Positions 1-11,083 of a stretch of 64,000 bases of DNA are shown one piece after another. The first letter of the stretch is position 1. Each line of letters begins with the position of its first letter. The position numbers and the translations under genes were made by a program. The stretch is taken from contig NMRA01000349.1 of NCBI GenBank assembly GCA_002633005.1, positions 124,001 through 188,000 of the forward strand, given 5' to 3'. This DNA comes from Phoronis australis. Lineage: Eukaryota; Phoronida; Phoronidae. The notes below the pieces were generated by a model, which was given only the letters and a program-made list of their open reading frames with translations, did no database searches and was not told the DNA's origin.

Positions 1-557
1 AAACTGGTCGGGAATAGCGAACAGCAAGACCACGAGGTGCAGTGTCTGGTGAGCCTGTATGCCGTAGTCTTTCAGTTGTGCTAGAGTGCCATTTTTTCTT
101 TGAACCTGCAGTGAAAAACGTACATCAGGAGTGCTCACTGACTGGAGCCGTTGTCGTCAATGATTTTTGGTATTGCATTATATATCAAATGTTCCTGCAG
201 TGCCATCTTTGAAAGCCATTGTTTTGGTTTGTGTTTTGGAGTGAAAATTGTGTTTTGCTTCAGTAACACGGCACGGAAGCGTTTTTATTTACACACAAAA
301 CCACGGACCAAATACAGGTCATCTGATTATGTCAACACTCAACAATGAACTTGATTTTTTTGTTTCAAGTTTGCGACTTCGGCGCTGTGTATGACTGCCT
401 ATAGCTGGAGTAATAGACCGGCAGCACAGAGGGCTTAGCATAGATGAACGAGGTATCAACATTTGACCACCGGATCACCTCAGTACACAAATGGATGTCT
501 GTCGTTGTCTGCATCCTGGGTATGATCCCTGGGGACCTAACGAGGTCTAGATTAGAT

Positions 558-1005
558 ATTCAAGGTACCGGCCAAAAATGCTCTAAAACGAGCTATCGTG
601 CCCCATTGAACATCGAATGACCATGACAAACAAATTGCACTCTAGGAAGGGACCGCTAAAAACTCAAAAAGGACCTCTCAAAATGAGCTGGTTCATAAAT
701 TCCATATAATTCGATACATGTCATTGACGACTAAATGGTATATCACAGACAAAATAAACTCTTGTCTTGTGCCTTCCAGAAAACCCAAAAATCTCAATCA
801 CGATATGCCACTGAACATTTGAGCAAGATCATATATTCGAGGTACCGGTCAAAACTAATTTAAAGCGAACAGTCTTGCCGTATTGAACACCGAATGACCC
901 ATGACAGACAAACTGCACAACGATTCCATACATGCCACTAACCACTAAATGGTCTATGACAAACCAAATACACTGGGTTGTCCCTGCTAGAAACCCAACA
1001 TTTAG
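558..1005. repeat. diverged tandem duplication
   Basis: Two related blocks, about 558-795 and 836-1005, share ordered segments: GGTACCGG followed by a TCAAAA-like run, ATTGAACA-CGAATGACC, ATGACA-ACAAA-TGCAC, CATGCCACTAA/CATGTCATTGA-CGACTAAATGGT, and a final AGAAA-CCCAA. The second block lacks about 60 bases present in the middle of the first. Family unknown. Confidence 0.6.
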
Positions 1006-1738
1006 GGCTGTGATATTCAAAGCCCACGGTGGGTAAAAAAAACAATTCTTACCCAGGACCATAAACGTTTTGTTGAACAGTGTTTACTTCTACAGATCAA
1101 CTGGGACAGTTGTACAGCTAAAAGCAGGGTTCGAACTACTTTCACTGTCCTCCCAAGTAATAAACACCAGTCAGTTTCAAAACCCCTACGGTGTGTGAGT
1201 GACCCCAACGATTTACAACCATCGACCAAATACTAAGCCGCGATACGGACTAGTTACCCGGTCAAGTCTAGAACGCAAAAAATATCAACTATGGAGTTCT
1301 GTTGGAAATTTGTGCTACATTACCTATTTTAGGCCAGAGATAGACCAGCTAAAATTAATTCAAGAGTAAACAATGGTCAATGTATAAGAAACCGCAAGAA
1401 CTCGGGCGGGAAACCCAAATATCTAGACCAGATGTTGTTAAAAATTGCACCAATCGAGGTACATACATTCTCAATTAGGTATTGCATTTAAGTTCACTGC
1501 ATACGTTAAGACACGGGGCCGTTCGAAATAAAACTAATTATATAGATTTGCATTAAAGCTTTGTAGGATGATTTGTTAGAAACTGTTGCATAACGAAAGT
1601 TTGGCAACCTTCCAACTTCGAGAATGGCACAAAGACCTACAAGGACCAGTTCTCAGGAGGAAAACTCTCGTTGTTTCGCCTGGTGTCAACTGTATTCGCT
1701 TCACATGCGTGAACCCAGCCTAAACTATAGGGAGGCTC

Positions 1739-1952
1739 GAATTCTTGAGGATGTGGACCTTTTACTACCAAGACACGGGGGACTAAAAAACGGGGTACGT
1801 TCGCAGCTATGAATTGTGCCTTCATGCCTTTTTAGTGGACTTTTGTCTCGTTTTCTCGGACTTTTTTCCTCTTAGGCGGACCTTTTAGCCCACTTCGCCA
1901 AATGGGGGGCTCATTAGAGCCATCCGAGCCCCCCCCTCCGGGTGCGCGCATG
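1739..1952. repeat. dispersed repeat, copy 1 (second copy at 47704-47914)
   Basis: This block and 47704-47914 share, in order, GAATTCTTG followed by ATGTG-ACCTTTTACTA, GATGCCTTTTTAGTGGAC (TTCATGCC in copy 1), TTGTCTCGTTT, GGCGGACCTTTT, TTCGCCAAATG, and a C-rich end CCGGG-GCGCG-CATG. The spacing is nearly conserved. The unit is about 210 bp with no coding capacity I can see, so it is probably the tail of an unidentified transposable element. Confidence 0.7.
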
Positions 1953-2009
1953 CTTCATTACAGCGCTACCGCTCGGGGTGCACGCATGCTTCATTACAGC
2001 GCTACCGTG
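1940..2009 (+). repeat. two-copy direct repeat, 36-bp period
   Basis: The segment GGGTGCGCGCATGCTTCATT and the roughly 15 bases after it recur 36 bases downstream with only one or two differences (GGGTGCACGCATG in the second copy). It sits directly after the C-rich end of the dispersed repeat at 1739-1952. Confidence 0.85.
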
Positions 2010-2273
2010 CCAGATGATCCTCTACCAGATCTTCAAAGTTTCCATGACAGATAATTTTTGGAGCGCGCCCAAAGTCATTGGTGCATTACAAATTTCACTC
2101 GTGTACTGTGATTTACAGGCGGCGCAGAAGTGAAATAAGTGGGGGCTATAGGTTTTCTAAGATGTGTGAATTCGGTTTTACAAATGTACAACACAGGGAA
2201 AACGGTTGGACAACATTGCCGAAAGGGGTGTCAATAATATGAGCCCACAGAATGATGAGGAAGAGATACTTAC

Positions 2274-2594
2274 GTCAACGTCTTTGCCGTTGAACAATAG
2301 ACGTTGTTTTGACTCTTCGTGGCCCTGCTTCTGTCTAATGAACTGTTTCAGCTGCATTACCGTCATATGAGGGTTAAAAGAGACGAAGATACTCTCTCCA
2401 GTCAGTGTCGAAATACGAATGTTGGCTTCGCTGTCGCCGCTAGGTTCGGGGGCGCTGAACTCAACTTTGTAGCTTGGGAAGAGATAGGCAAGCCTTAGTT
2501 CGATATCTTTGATGGCTGGTGAGTCGGGGGTCACTTGAGCAGCGCAGTTCACATCCGGGCACTCTGGCTTCGAGTGGACACACTTGATCACACA
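2274..2594 (-). CDS. internal exon encoding a ubiquitin-like (UBL) domain; partial gene
   Basis: This is an open exon on the minus strand. It has an acceptor after GTTGTAG (exon starts at 2594) and a strong donor GTAAGT (exon ends at 2274, frame in phase). The second half reads as a beta-grasp ubiquitin-like fold. A strand-like IRISTLTGES is followed by VMQLKQFIRQKQG, the helix position that recruits partners in ubiquitin-like domains, then KQRLLFNGKDVD, matching the canonical 'QRLIFxGKxLxD' turn. The domain is cut by the intron just before its last strand. The N-terminal half of the exon is cysteine-containing (CVHSKPECPDVNC) and unrecognised. Flanking exons were not found, so the full protein is unknown; it could be any UBL-containing adaptor. 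The listed start is an exon edge, not an ATG. Confidence 0.72.
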
Positions 2595-5500
2595 CTACAA
2601 CAGGCGAATATGTTCGGCACACCCCGATGTAATAATCAGTAAAGCCTACTTTATACATGAATGTTATGCATTTCCACAAAACATTGAAATTTTGAATAAG
2701 GTGGCTTTTGTCACTGTCGATATAACGAAAAGTACTCGCGAGACGTTAAGTCAAAACTGTTCACTTGTTTCTTTACACATCATTAGTAAGCATTGTGCAA
2801 GCTATTATTTCAACTCTTTAAAACCCTTGCTGTCTACTTATAAATGCACTTACACGCATACATGCTTTTGACACGTGATCACATTTATCCGTCAGTGGCT
2901 CTGGAGGAAACTCTTTCGACAGCTTTTTTATTCCGCATATAAAACACTTCATGCTTCAGGCTGAAAATAAAACGCAGAATAACTGAATGATAAAGTTGAC
3001 TAATTCTGCCAGATTACTGACTGAAGAAGAATTCGGCATTTTACATCAAAATTTTGCAGCTAGGTCCTCTGGAGTAGGCAATTATTGACTTTTCTCAGCC
3101 AGCAATGTAACCAGTGGCAGCTGTTGGCTAAGTAGAGCGCCTCACTGTTTCAACAGGAAGTCGAGCAGAATGACTGCTGAGCACATCTCTACCCTCAGCT
3201 GTCACAGCGCCACCTACGCAGTCGTAGCAAGGAGTGCACTGGGAAGCTGTGTAATTATATTATCCCAGATTAACGTGTCACTACGCATGCGTGTGTTTCT
3301 GTTTTAACCCGCGGCTTTTGGTGTCACCAGTACCGGTGCAAGTGTTTGGGGTGAACTTTGGAAACCTTTGAACACACGGCACTGTCAGAAAAACGGTCCA
3401 CAAGAAATGCAAGAAAATCCTTCTGTCAAATCCATCTTTAGACTTGAGCCACTTGCCGTGATAAAATTGGGGTCGTCTTGTTTCTTTCTAAGAAAAGAAA
3501 TTATTTCTAGGCCTGACATGAACTGATAATTTGTTATTGCTTTGGATCAAGCCCTTGAAAACGTTTGTCACGGCGAGGGGTATATTCAGCCGCCGAAACA
3601 CTATGGTAGTCAGATAAATTTCCAGGCTTTTTATTGGGTGAAAATTTTAGCTTCATGCTCGGGATACGAACACGATAACCTTGCACTGGAAAAGCTAATA
3701 TATACTTGTGAAATATGAATTTTGGGTATGAAGACTTCAATTTCAAAGATTACAGGTGGCCAGGTTGGCTCTTGGGCTCAGGTTAAGCGCTCGTGTGTGG
3801 GTGAACACACTCTAAATTTTTTGAAATTTCCAATACATCTCTGGGTTATGCGCCCTTTCCCCCAATATCTCAGCTCGCCAATATAAGGGCCCAGGAAGTT
3901 AACCCGAATATTCAAGTAATTCAATTATCACCAGTGGCCGCATCGTGCATATTTGCTGCCAATTAGTATTAAAGTAATTGCTGAGCTTTAATACAGAATC
4001 CGACAGTTGTATTGTTCGTGTTCAGATAAAACGAAACGTCGCGCTCGAGCAGTCACGGGAATGGGACAACGCTGTTTACGACGACGGGCCTTTTAAGATC
4101 AGGCCAGGAAGTTTTTAAAAAAATCCACTGGCCACTTATCATCCAAAAATGATTCCCGTACTTTATTCACGTATTGATGTCATAACTTCATAATCAGGTG
4201 TTGTTTTCGAATCATAAGAGCCAGATGTAAAAATTGTTGCGTTTACACCTTGAAGCCGGTGTGCGAACGTCTCCGCACGTGGAACTCAAAATCGCGGAAG
4301 GGTTTAGCAATACATCATGCCTTAACGTCCATGGCTTTTAGTTCGCACTGAAAAAACGTGCCTATATTTTTCACTACCTATGGTTTCATTTCAATTCACG
4401 TCAGGTAAGCAAGGGATCGTTCACCCCAGTCTGGGACCCCGTGCCTAGTTGCATGAAACAGTCCCAAATAGGGAGTCGGCTTTGTTCCCTAAATCTGCTG
4501 CCTATTTGTGGACTTGTGAAAACACCGATTGTCCTTTCTTATGATGCTTTAGTTTCATTACTAAGTCAACTTTTGGTTTTGATTCAAATCGAGAGTGAAC
4601 TCCGCGTTGAATTCTCAATATTATCGAAAATGTATAGGGATATTTTCATGTAACGCTCCTAACTAAGGGACTCAGTCCCTATTTATTTTCATTGAATTCA
4701 AGGCTCAGATTTTAGATATATTTATTACAAAATGTCATCAGTCAAAGAGGAGCTCATAATAAACATAAAATGATAGAAACTGATCGCATCTGTGAGTAAA
4801 CAAAGACACAACTAGGCAAAAGATTTAAGGAACTTAGTTGAGACCCTATTTCTTTTCTCAAACTGGCCACAGTGGTGATTTGACCCAGATTAAGTAATAG
4901 GGTCGCCGCGAAGCGAGAGATGTTACCGTTTGGGAACACTGAACTGGTAATATTTTATGACATCAATCAATATGTCAGAAAACGATTTCCAAACTTAAAA
5001 TACATTGACAAAGCATGCAATGGTTTCTTGCCTTTCAGTGCTTTGTCATATCACTATGCAACTAGATCAAATGTCCATAAATATTTAATTATGACCGAGT
5101 AAAAACACAGCTGGTAACGGATGTCTTAAGCAGGCGGCCAACTAAATAGCGCTGGATATGTGATTAGTTGCAATTTCATTGTAAATGTCAAGGAAGAAAG
5201 AACGTCAACCATGAGAAATGTCATTTGCTGGGTCTCGCCAGTGATTCACAGCCAACATTTATTCCCCGGTTGAGGAATTGCTTACAGTTGGCAAGTTACC
5301 CCGATGATAAACAACCTACCGCCTGCATTGCTGGCCAGCATCGCAGGTCGAAGAATCAGGTGGATCTATGTAAGCCAGGGTCCCGTCAAGTTCATACACC
5401 GAAGGTTGACCTAATTGAGGAACAATGAAAGCCAAGCTCATACGCCATGCACGTACGTAAAGAATTTCAGTTCAGTTAATAACAAAGTCGTAAAAATCAA

Positions 5501-7155
5501 AAGTCAGCTTTCTGCACAAGGTGGGAGGAGTAGGCCTACGTGGTAGCTTTTATCTATCAGACCTATCCTCACCGTGACTGTCACGTTCCTTTTGAACGTC
5601 GAGGATTCCAAAATATCAAATACCCAAAACTACAATTCCCCGTGATCACTGGAATCGCCGGGGAGAAGCGTCGCTCGAAGACACTGTGTATAAATAGTGA
5701 GAAACAGTGCGCTTAGTGTGCCCACTTTGCTTAGTCAGTGCACACGACCACAATCACACGCCTCAGTTGTCCACTATAGGACAGGTTCAGTCGAACACAA
5801 CACACATTATATGGCTTCGAAGAAATCGTGAGTCTCACGTCACAATAAGTGTCTCTAAGTTCGTTTCCCAATGTAAGAACTTATGTATATCACCTCAAAA
5901 TTGCCCAGTGCCTCAACCGCATACCGGCGAGGCTTCAATGTGACCTGAAATTTAAGGTATATACAAACTAACAAACCTTGATCGACGAACAACTTGTGGT
6001 GGAGAGAGCAGGCCGACTGTAATTTTCCTCTTCGATCAAAAAGTAGGTCACTGAGGTCAAACCCTTATCCCATCCCGCGAAGAATGATATAATAATTAAA
6101 GGGCACGTTTCACATTTATATTTTCATTTCACGCTTCCTAACATCAAACTAATCACCAGCTTCGAAATAAATTCTACTGAAACAAGTCTGAGAAATAAAT
6201 AATATCATTTACATATGACGTCATTGGAATTTCCCCGTGTGTCTTCATGGGCCTGTAGTCCCAGGACTATGTTGGCCGATTAGACTGGTTATACGCCATT
6301 GTTCAAATAGTGGAAAGTAGTCTTCGCTGACTTTTCAAGATAAACAAGGTAAGCCATGTATGAGAACTGGATCACAACTGTCAGTCTCGACAAACAGAGT
6401 TGTCATAGTGAGCACGTCATATGGCCGGGTGCACTACTGACACGGCGGTCCAAGTGAAGCCAACGAGCGTGCTCATCGTCTAGGTTAGTCGTATGAAAAT
6501 GAACCAGTGAGATTGCGGACTCACGCAACTTCTGTTCTTATTAGCATCTCTTAATTGTTTGCAGGGAGTCAAACACTTGCACAACTGAGGTGTTATTAAT
6601 GCTTACGATATCAGTCAGTGAGTTCATATTGAAAGGCTAGGCAGTAACAAGGGCTCGCTGGTTCCCTGCGTGCCGCTAGGTGGGGCGGTAGCCGCGCCAG
6701 CACGCAGGTATCACTTAAATTTCCTCTGTAAATTTTTTTACACCGGCGTTTCTGATTGGCTAGTCGATTCGTCAACAGGCAGCGCTTTGCGCAAACAAAC
6801 TGGCATGGCTGATGGACTGAAGTGTAAATGTGGTCTGTTGTACAGACAAACCGGTGCTTAAAATTATGTTCAGGAAATGTGAAGCCTAGAAATTGTGATT
6901 GAGCCTTTTCGGAGTGCATCTTTCTACTGTCGATGACTTTTGTTTACGATAGTGTCTTTATACAGTATGAATAACACACCGTAATATGCGTTTATTGTGC
7001 ATGTATGTGCTTCAAGCACGCGGCTATTAAACATCACTGCACAAACGAAATAGTTGCTGCGACGCCACTTGCATGACAAGGCTAAAATCATTCACAGTCT
7101 GCCATTTTTTTCACGGTGTTGTAAAGCTAACCAATGACTGCCAAGATTACATCGA
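2595..7155. other. non-coding stretch, upstream side of the UBL exon
   Basis: All frames are short and none resembles a known family. The only structure I see is the imperfect foldback at 4455-4870. The earlier exons or promoter of the minus-strand UBL gene should lie somewhere here, but I could not place them. Confidence 0.45.
4455..4870. repeat. imperfect inverted repeat (foldback)
   Basis: The arms at about 4455-4565 (+) and 4745-4870 (reverse complement) share AATAGGGNNTC, a G-TTCC-TAAATCT block, TTGCCTA-TTGTG, and a TTTCTTATGATG / TTTCTATCATTT-like end. The loop between them is about 180 bp. It looks like an old foldback or MITE-type element. I saw no clear target-site duplication. Confidence 0.5.
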
Positions 7156-7534
7156 NNNNNNNNNNNNNNNNNNNNNNNNNNNNNNNNNNNNNNNNNNNNN
7201 NNNNNNNNNNNNNNNNNNNNNNNNNNNNNNNNNNNNNNNNNNNNNNNNNNNNNNNNNNNNNNNNNNNNNNNNNNNNNNNNNNNNNNNNNNNNNNNNNNNN
7301 NNNNNNNNNNNNNNNNNNNNNNNNNNNNNNNNNNNNNNNNNNNNNNNNNNNNNNNNNNNNNNNNNNNNNNNNNNNNNNNNNNNNNNNNNNNNNNNNNNNN
7401 NNNNNNNNNNNNNNNNNNNNNNNNNNNNNNNNNNNNNNNNNNNNNNNNNNNNNNNNNNNNNNNNNNNNNNNNNNNNNNNNNNNNNNNNNNNNNNNNNNNN
7501 NNNNNNNNNNNNNNNNNNNNNNNNNNNNNNNNNN
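7156..7534. other. assembly gap (379 N)
   Basis: An uninterrupted run of N. The unique sequence on either side shows nothing that would bridge it. Confidence 0.99.
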
Positions 7535-10500
7535 TTATGCAGTGGATAAAATTATAATTATTTAGCTCAAAAGCGTACAACGAGGTTGTTTTGTGTTAGA
7601 TTTATTAAATGTTGACCTTTCAACTGTTTATAAGTCACATACCGCAGCCGGGAGCCTGGTGATGAGTAAAACTCAAAAGCGCCGCGTATTACAAAGCGAA
7701 GTGTCCTTTGTTGCTCACAAAAGATTTCGGTGGATTAATCGGCACAAGACCTGCATATGCATACGTATATAGCCCCATTGTATGATCTGTGTAGGCCTAA
7801 CGGTAATAAATCTTAGCCTGTTAGTTATTGCGGTTTTAGTCCCCGGCGGTCCTGTTTTGTGGTGGGGCGGTCATGTTTTTGGGTGCGTCAGTCCCATTTT
7901 CTGGTGCGGCGGTCCCATTTGATCCCCGGAGGTCCTGTTTAGAGGACCGGCGGTCATGTTGTTTCTCACCCGTGATGTTGAGAGACTGGGACACGTTTGT
8001 CTTGGGGCACGTGTGCTTAACCATTGTGTTAACTTTTCGAAGAAATCACGTGACCTCTATTTGTTGTGATAAGCCCCAATGACTGTTTAGTTCAGTGATA
8101 AGCTCTCATTGATGCGTCACTTCTTAGAAGAACACTGACAAAGAAGCCCTTTCAGTTTTTCGCACATGGAGTTTGGGGCAAAATTCCGTTTTAAGGTAAC
8201 TTAACTTGGTTTATTGTGACATTTTCCTTGAAATGTGAGGTCTACCAGGCCCAGGAATGATGTGATCCTCATGATGATAGCACTGTTACGGTTGATTTTC
8301 TGACGCTCCTTCTAATGCTGGGTCCCGTTGTAGCGAATGTTTTTTAGCCTCCCTCAATATTAATGGATGGATTTTCATGTTTTGCATATGTGTTCCTAAT
8401 TGAGGAGAATATCGCTAGTATGTGTGTGGGTCGAGATACAATGGCGTCCCTGGGCGTTAGGTTTTCTTTGCGTCTATTATAATATCTGCCGAGTTCCGGG
8501 ACGCATGTTCAGAAAACTTGGCAAATGTGTCCATGAATTGAATGTCAGTTGATGATTTCGGACGGATCAGATGGGTGCTGCTGTGCTATCTTTTGGCATA
8601 TTTATGGCGCGTTTGTGTAACAAAGGAAACTTTGTGTTTTTGTGGATGGTGACATCACCCACTGTCAATGTGCAGTCATCTTTGTGAAGTTAACAACTTT
8701 TCTTTCTGATTTATGGATAAACGCATGTCTTTTTGCAAATTGTAACTACCTAAAATGATTGTTCTTAGTGCCTCACAAACTGCTTGTTCTATAAAATCAT
8801 GGAGATTTTGAGACATCCAGTTGGTAAATCACAGAAGAAATTTAAATCTAATGCTGGAAATAAAACTCTCTAAAGTTAGCGACGTTGGGTCCGTCTCGCA
8901 CGCCCCGTAACCAGGGCGACGATATTGTGACATGCGCATTTTTATGGACTGTTTCGCTTTACCTATCAGCTGTCCGAGCACTGGGGGTCCTCACACTGAA
9001 AGCCATAGATAACACTGTTTCCAACTCATAGTAAGTTAATTCATTACTCATCTCAGAAATTCATTTATCCTCTGAGATCGGTTTTATCTTCATGTTACGA
9101 ATAAGTATATTGTACATTGATCTACACCCTTTATTATTTTTTTATCTGATTGAGCCGTACGTCCGGATAATGTGGTAGACGTAGCACAACTCTAGTATTT
9201 AAATATCTATCACTGACCCAGGTGGAAAGTATTGCTTTCGTAAGCCCATAAAAAGTAGTTATAATAGGTCTAAATGAAAACTTTTTTTTACAAAAGGTGT
9301 CATAATCTAGAAAAATCCATCATTATCCATTATATCATATACAAAATCTTTCTATTCCTGTATTCTATGACTTGCTTTTTGCTAATTCTAATTGACGAGT
9401 TGTACTAGAACGGCTGATAAATGAGATTTTTTAAGTTCGCCAAAGTCACCTGAGCCAGCCAATGACGCAAATTATTTCAAGATGGAAAACACTTTCATCT
9501 AGAACTTATTTTTAATTTGGGAGGAGATCACATTACAATAGTCATCTTCAAAACACCATACAAGTCTAAATTTTTCCAACATATGCTTCAGTCTAAACAT
9601 ATCCACAAGTTTGTTTTGCATTTACTAATCTACGGACCCACGTAAGTTCCAGTGCCTTTATGTAAGTCAAGTATGGACTATTCTACATCATCTTCTGTCA
9701 TGATCCTGGGTCATAGCGTTTCTAGCTATTCTATCAATTTTCTTCTCCCAAATAAATTTTAAAATATTTGGTCTCATTCTTTTATAAATGCGTGGAAAGG
9801 AAACTGGAATTTGATAATCAAATGGGTTAATTTTGGTAATGGAATAGTGTTTACCACTCTAACCCATGTTTAAACTAATCTATTGGATTTACATTTCAGT
9901 TTTATTACCATGTAAGCCAGGCATAGAGACTCACGAACAGAAATGAACACTGGGCAAGGGGCCCCGTTTGGTAGGTTACGCGCACGCGCTTAAATTAGTG
10001 TTGCTCAGCACGCTTTTTAGATGGTAGACCCGGTCCATTCTGGCTACTGATTGACAATAATGTCGAGTAATGAAGGCTGATCCCTCCCGACGAGGGGAAC
10101 AAATCACAATGATTATTTTGCCCCGTTAGTGACCGCAGATCGTTTTAACCTCGGTCTCTCAGTAAGCTGCGTTGATGTTGAATAATTCAAAACTTGTCCA
10201 TCATACTGTACGCTTGGTCTAGGTATTACACTGGTTGTTTGGTAATTAGAATAATGCATTATGCACAAAGTATGTAGGAACAAAATAACAAACAAACGGC
10301 GTTCTCTGTATGCGTTAAAGCTTTTTTCAATGCGAAACTAACGAGACGTTCCTCACGGTGTTTTATGTCTGAGGTTAAGTAACCACACCTACCAAGCCAG
10401 TCGGCTCAGTCACGCGACTTTTCCTAATAAGGAAGTGACTTAAGTCGGGAACTTGGTGTGTTATCGGCTTATACAAAGCAGATTGCGCCCTGACGGTAGA

Positions 10501-11083
10501 AACGAGGCTACCATACATGGGTGATTGAAATATACCTTTTTGCCATTTTCGGTGTGTGCCAATGTCTTGTCGTTGACTTTCAGCAATTAAGGAAACGTCG
10601 AGTGGCAATCAACAAGTCATTTCACCTGACTCACTCCTGATTGCAAGTTATCCTTGAGCGTTAAAAGATATCACTAGGCACAATTTGCTCACTTATTTGC
10701 GTAGTTATGTGTATCTACAAATAATTATGGCAAGCGCTTTTATCTAGTTGAATGTGAGCTGGTCAAGCTCAAGCACCAATGGACGCACTCACACCGATTG
10801 AGAGAAGTTCGCATTCGGGGAAATTCAAATGCATTTTAAAGCGCGCACAGGTTCCATTCTGAGCAGAGAACAACCATTGAAAATGTTAACTTAAGAGGCC
10901 ATTGTGTTAAGCGGGATAATGATTATACCAAAACGCGGCTCAATATAACTGTAACTAACTGATGTGCTTATTTTGTCTAACTTTGATTTCATACGGTTAG
11001 CTTGTCTCGTTTGTGCAGTCACGTTGGCTTTCCTTTGATGTTGCAGCACTTTAGCATGTCTGTTTTCAGAGTTTACACTTCAG
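7535..11083. other. non-coding stretch upstream of the RNF213-like gene
   Basis: No convincing gene is visible. The exon at 11084 has no in-frame ATG upstream before a stop at 11036, so at least one 5' exon of the RNF213-like gene must lie in this stretch or further left. The only candidate I noticed is a ten-codon ATG segment at 8166-8195. It ends in AAG followed by GTAACT and is in the correct phase (0). That is weak evidence. Confidence 0.4.

Larger units (their letters stand above)
1..2273. other. non-coding stretch with diverged repeats
   Basis: No reading frame here looks like a gene; all are short and lack family motifs or convincing splice sites. The stretch contains a diverged tandem duplication (558-1005), one copy of a dispersed repeat (1739-1952) and a short direct repeat (1940-2009). 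The remaining exons of the minus-strand ubiquitin-like gene should lie to the left of 2274, but I could not identify one within the window. Confidence 0.5.

Noticed and set aside
7073-7580. Three open frames of 143-162 codons
   Set aside because: They consist almost entirely of the N gap; the length is an artefact.
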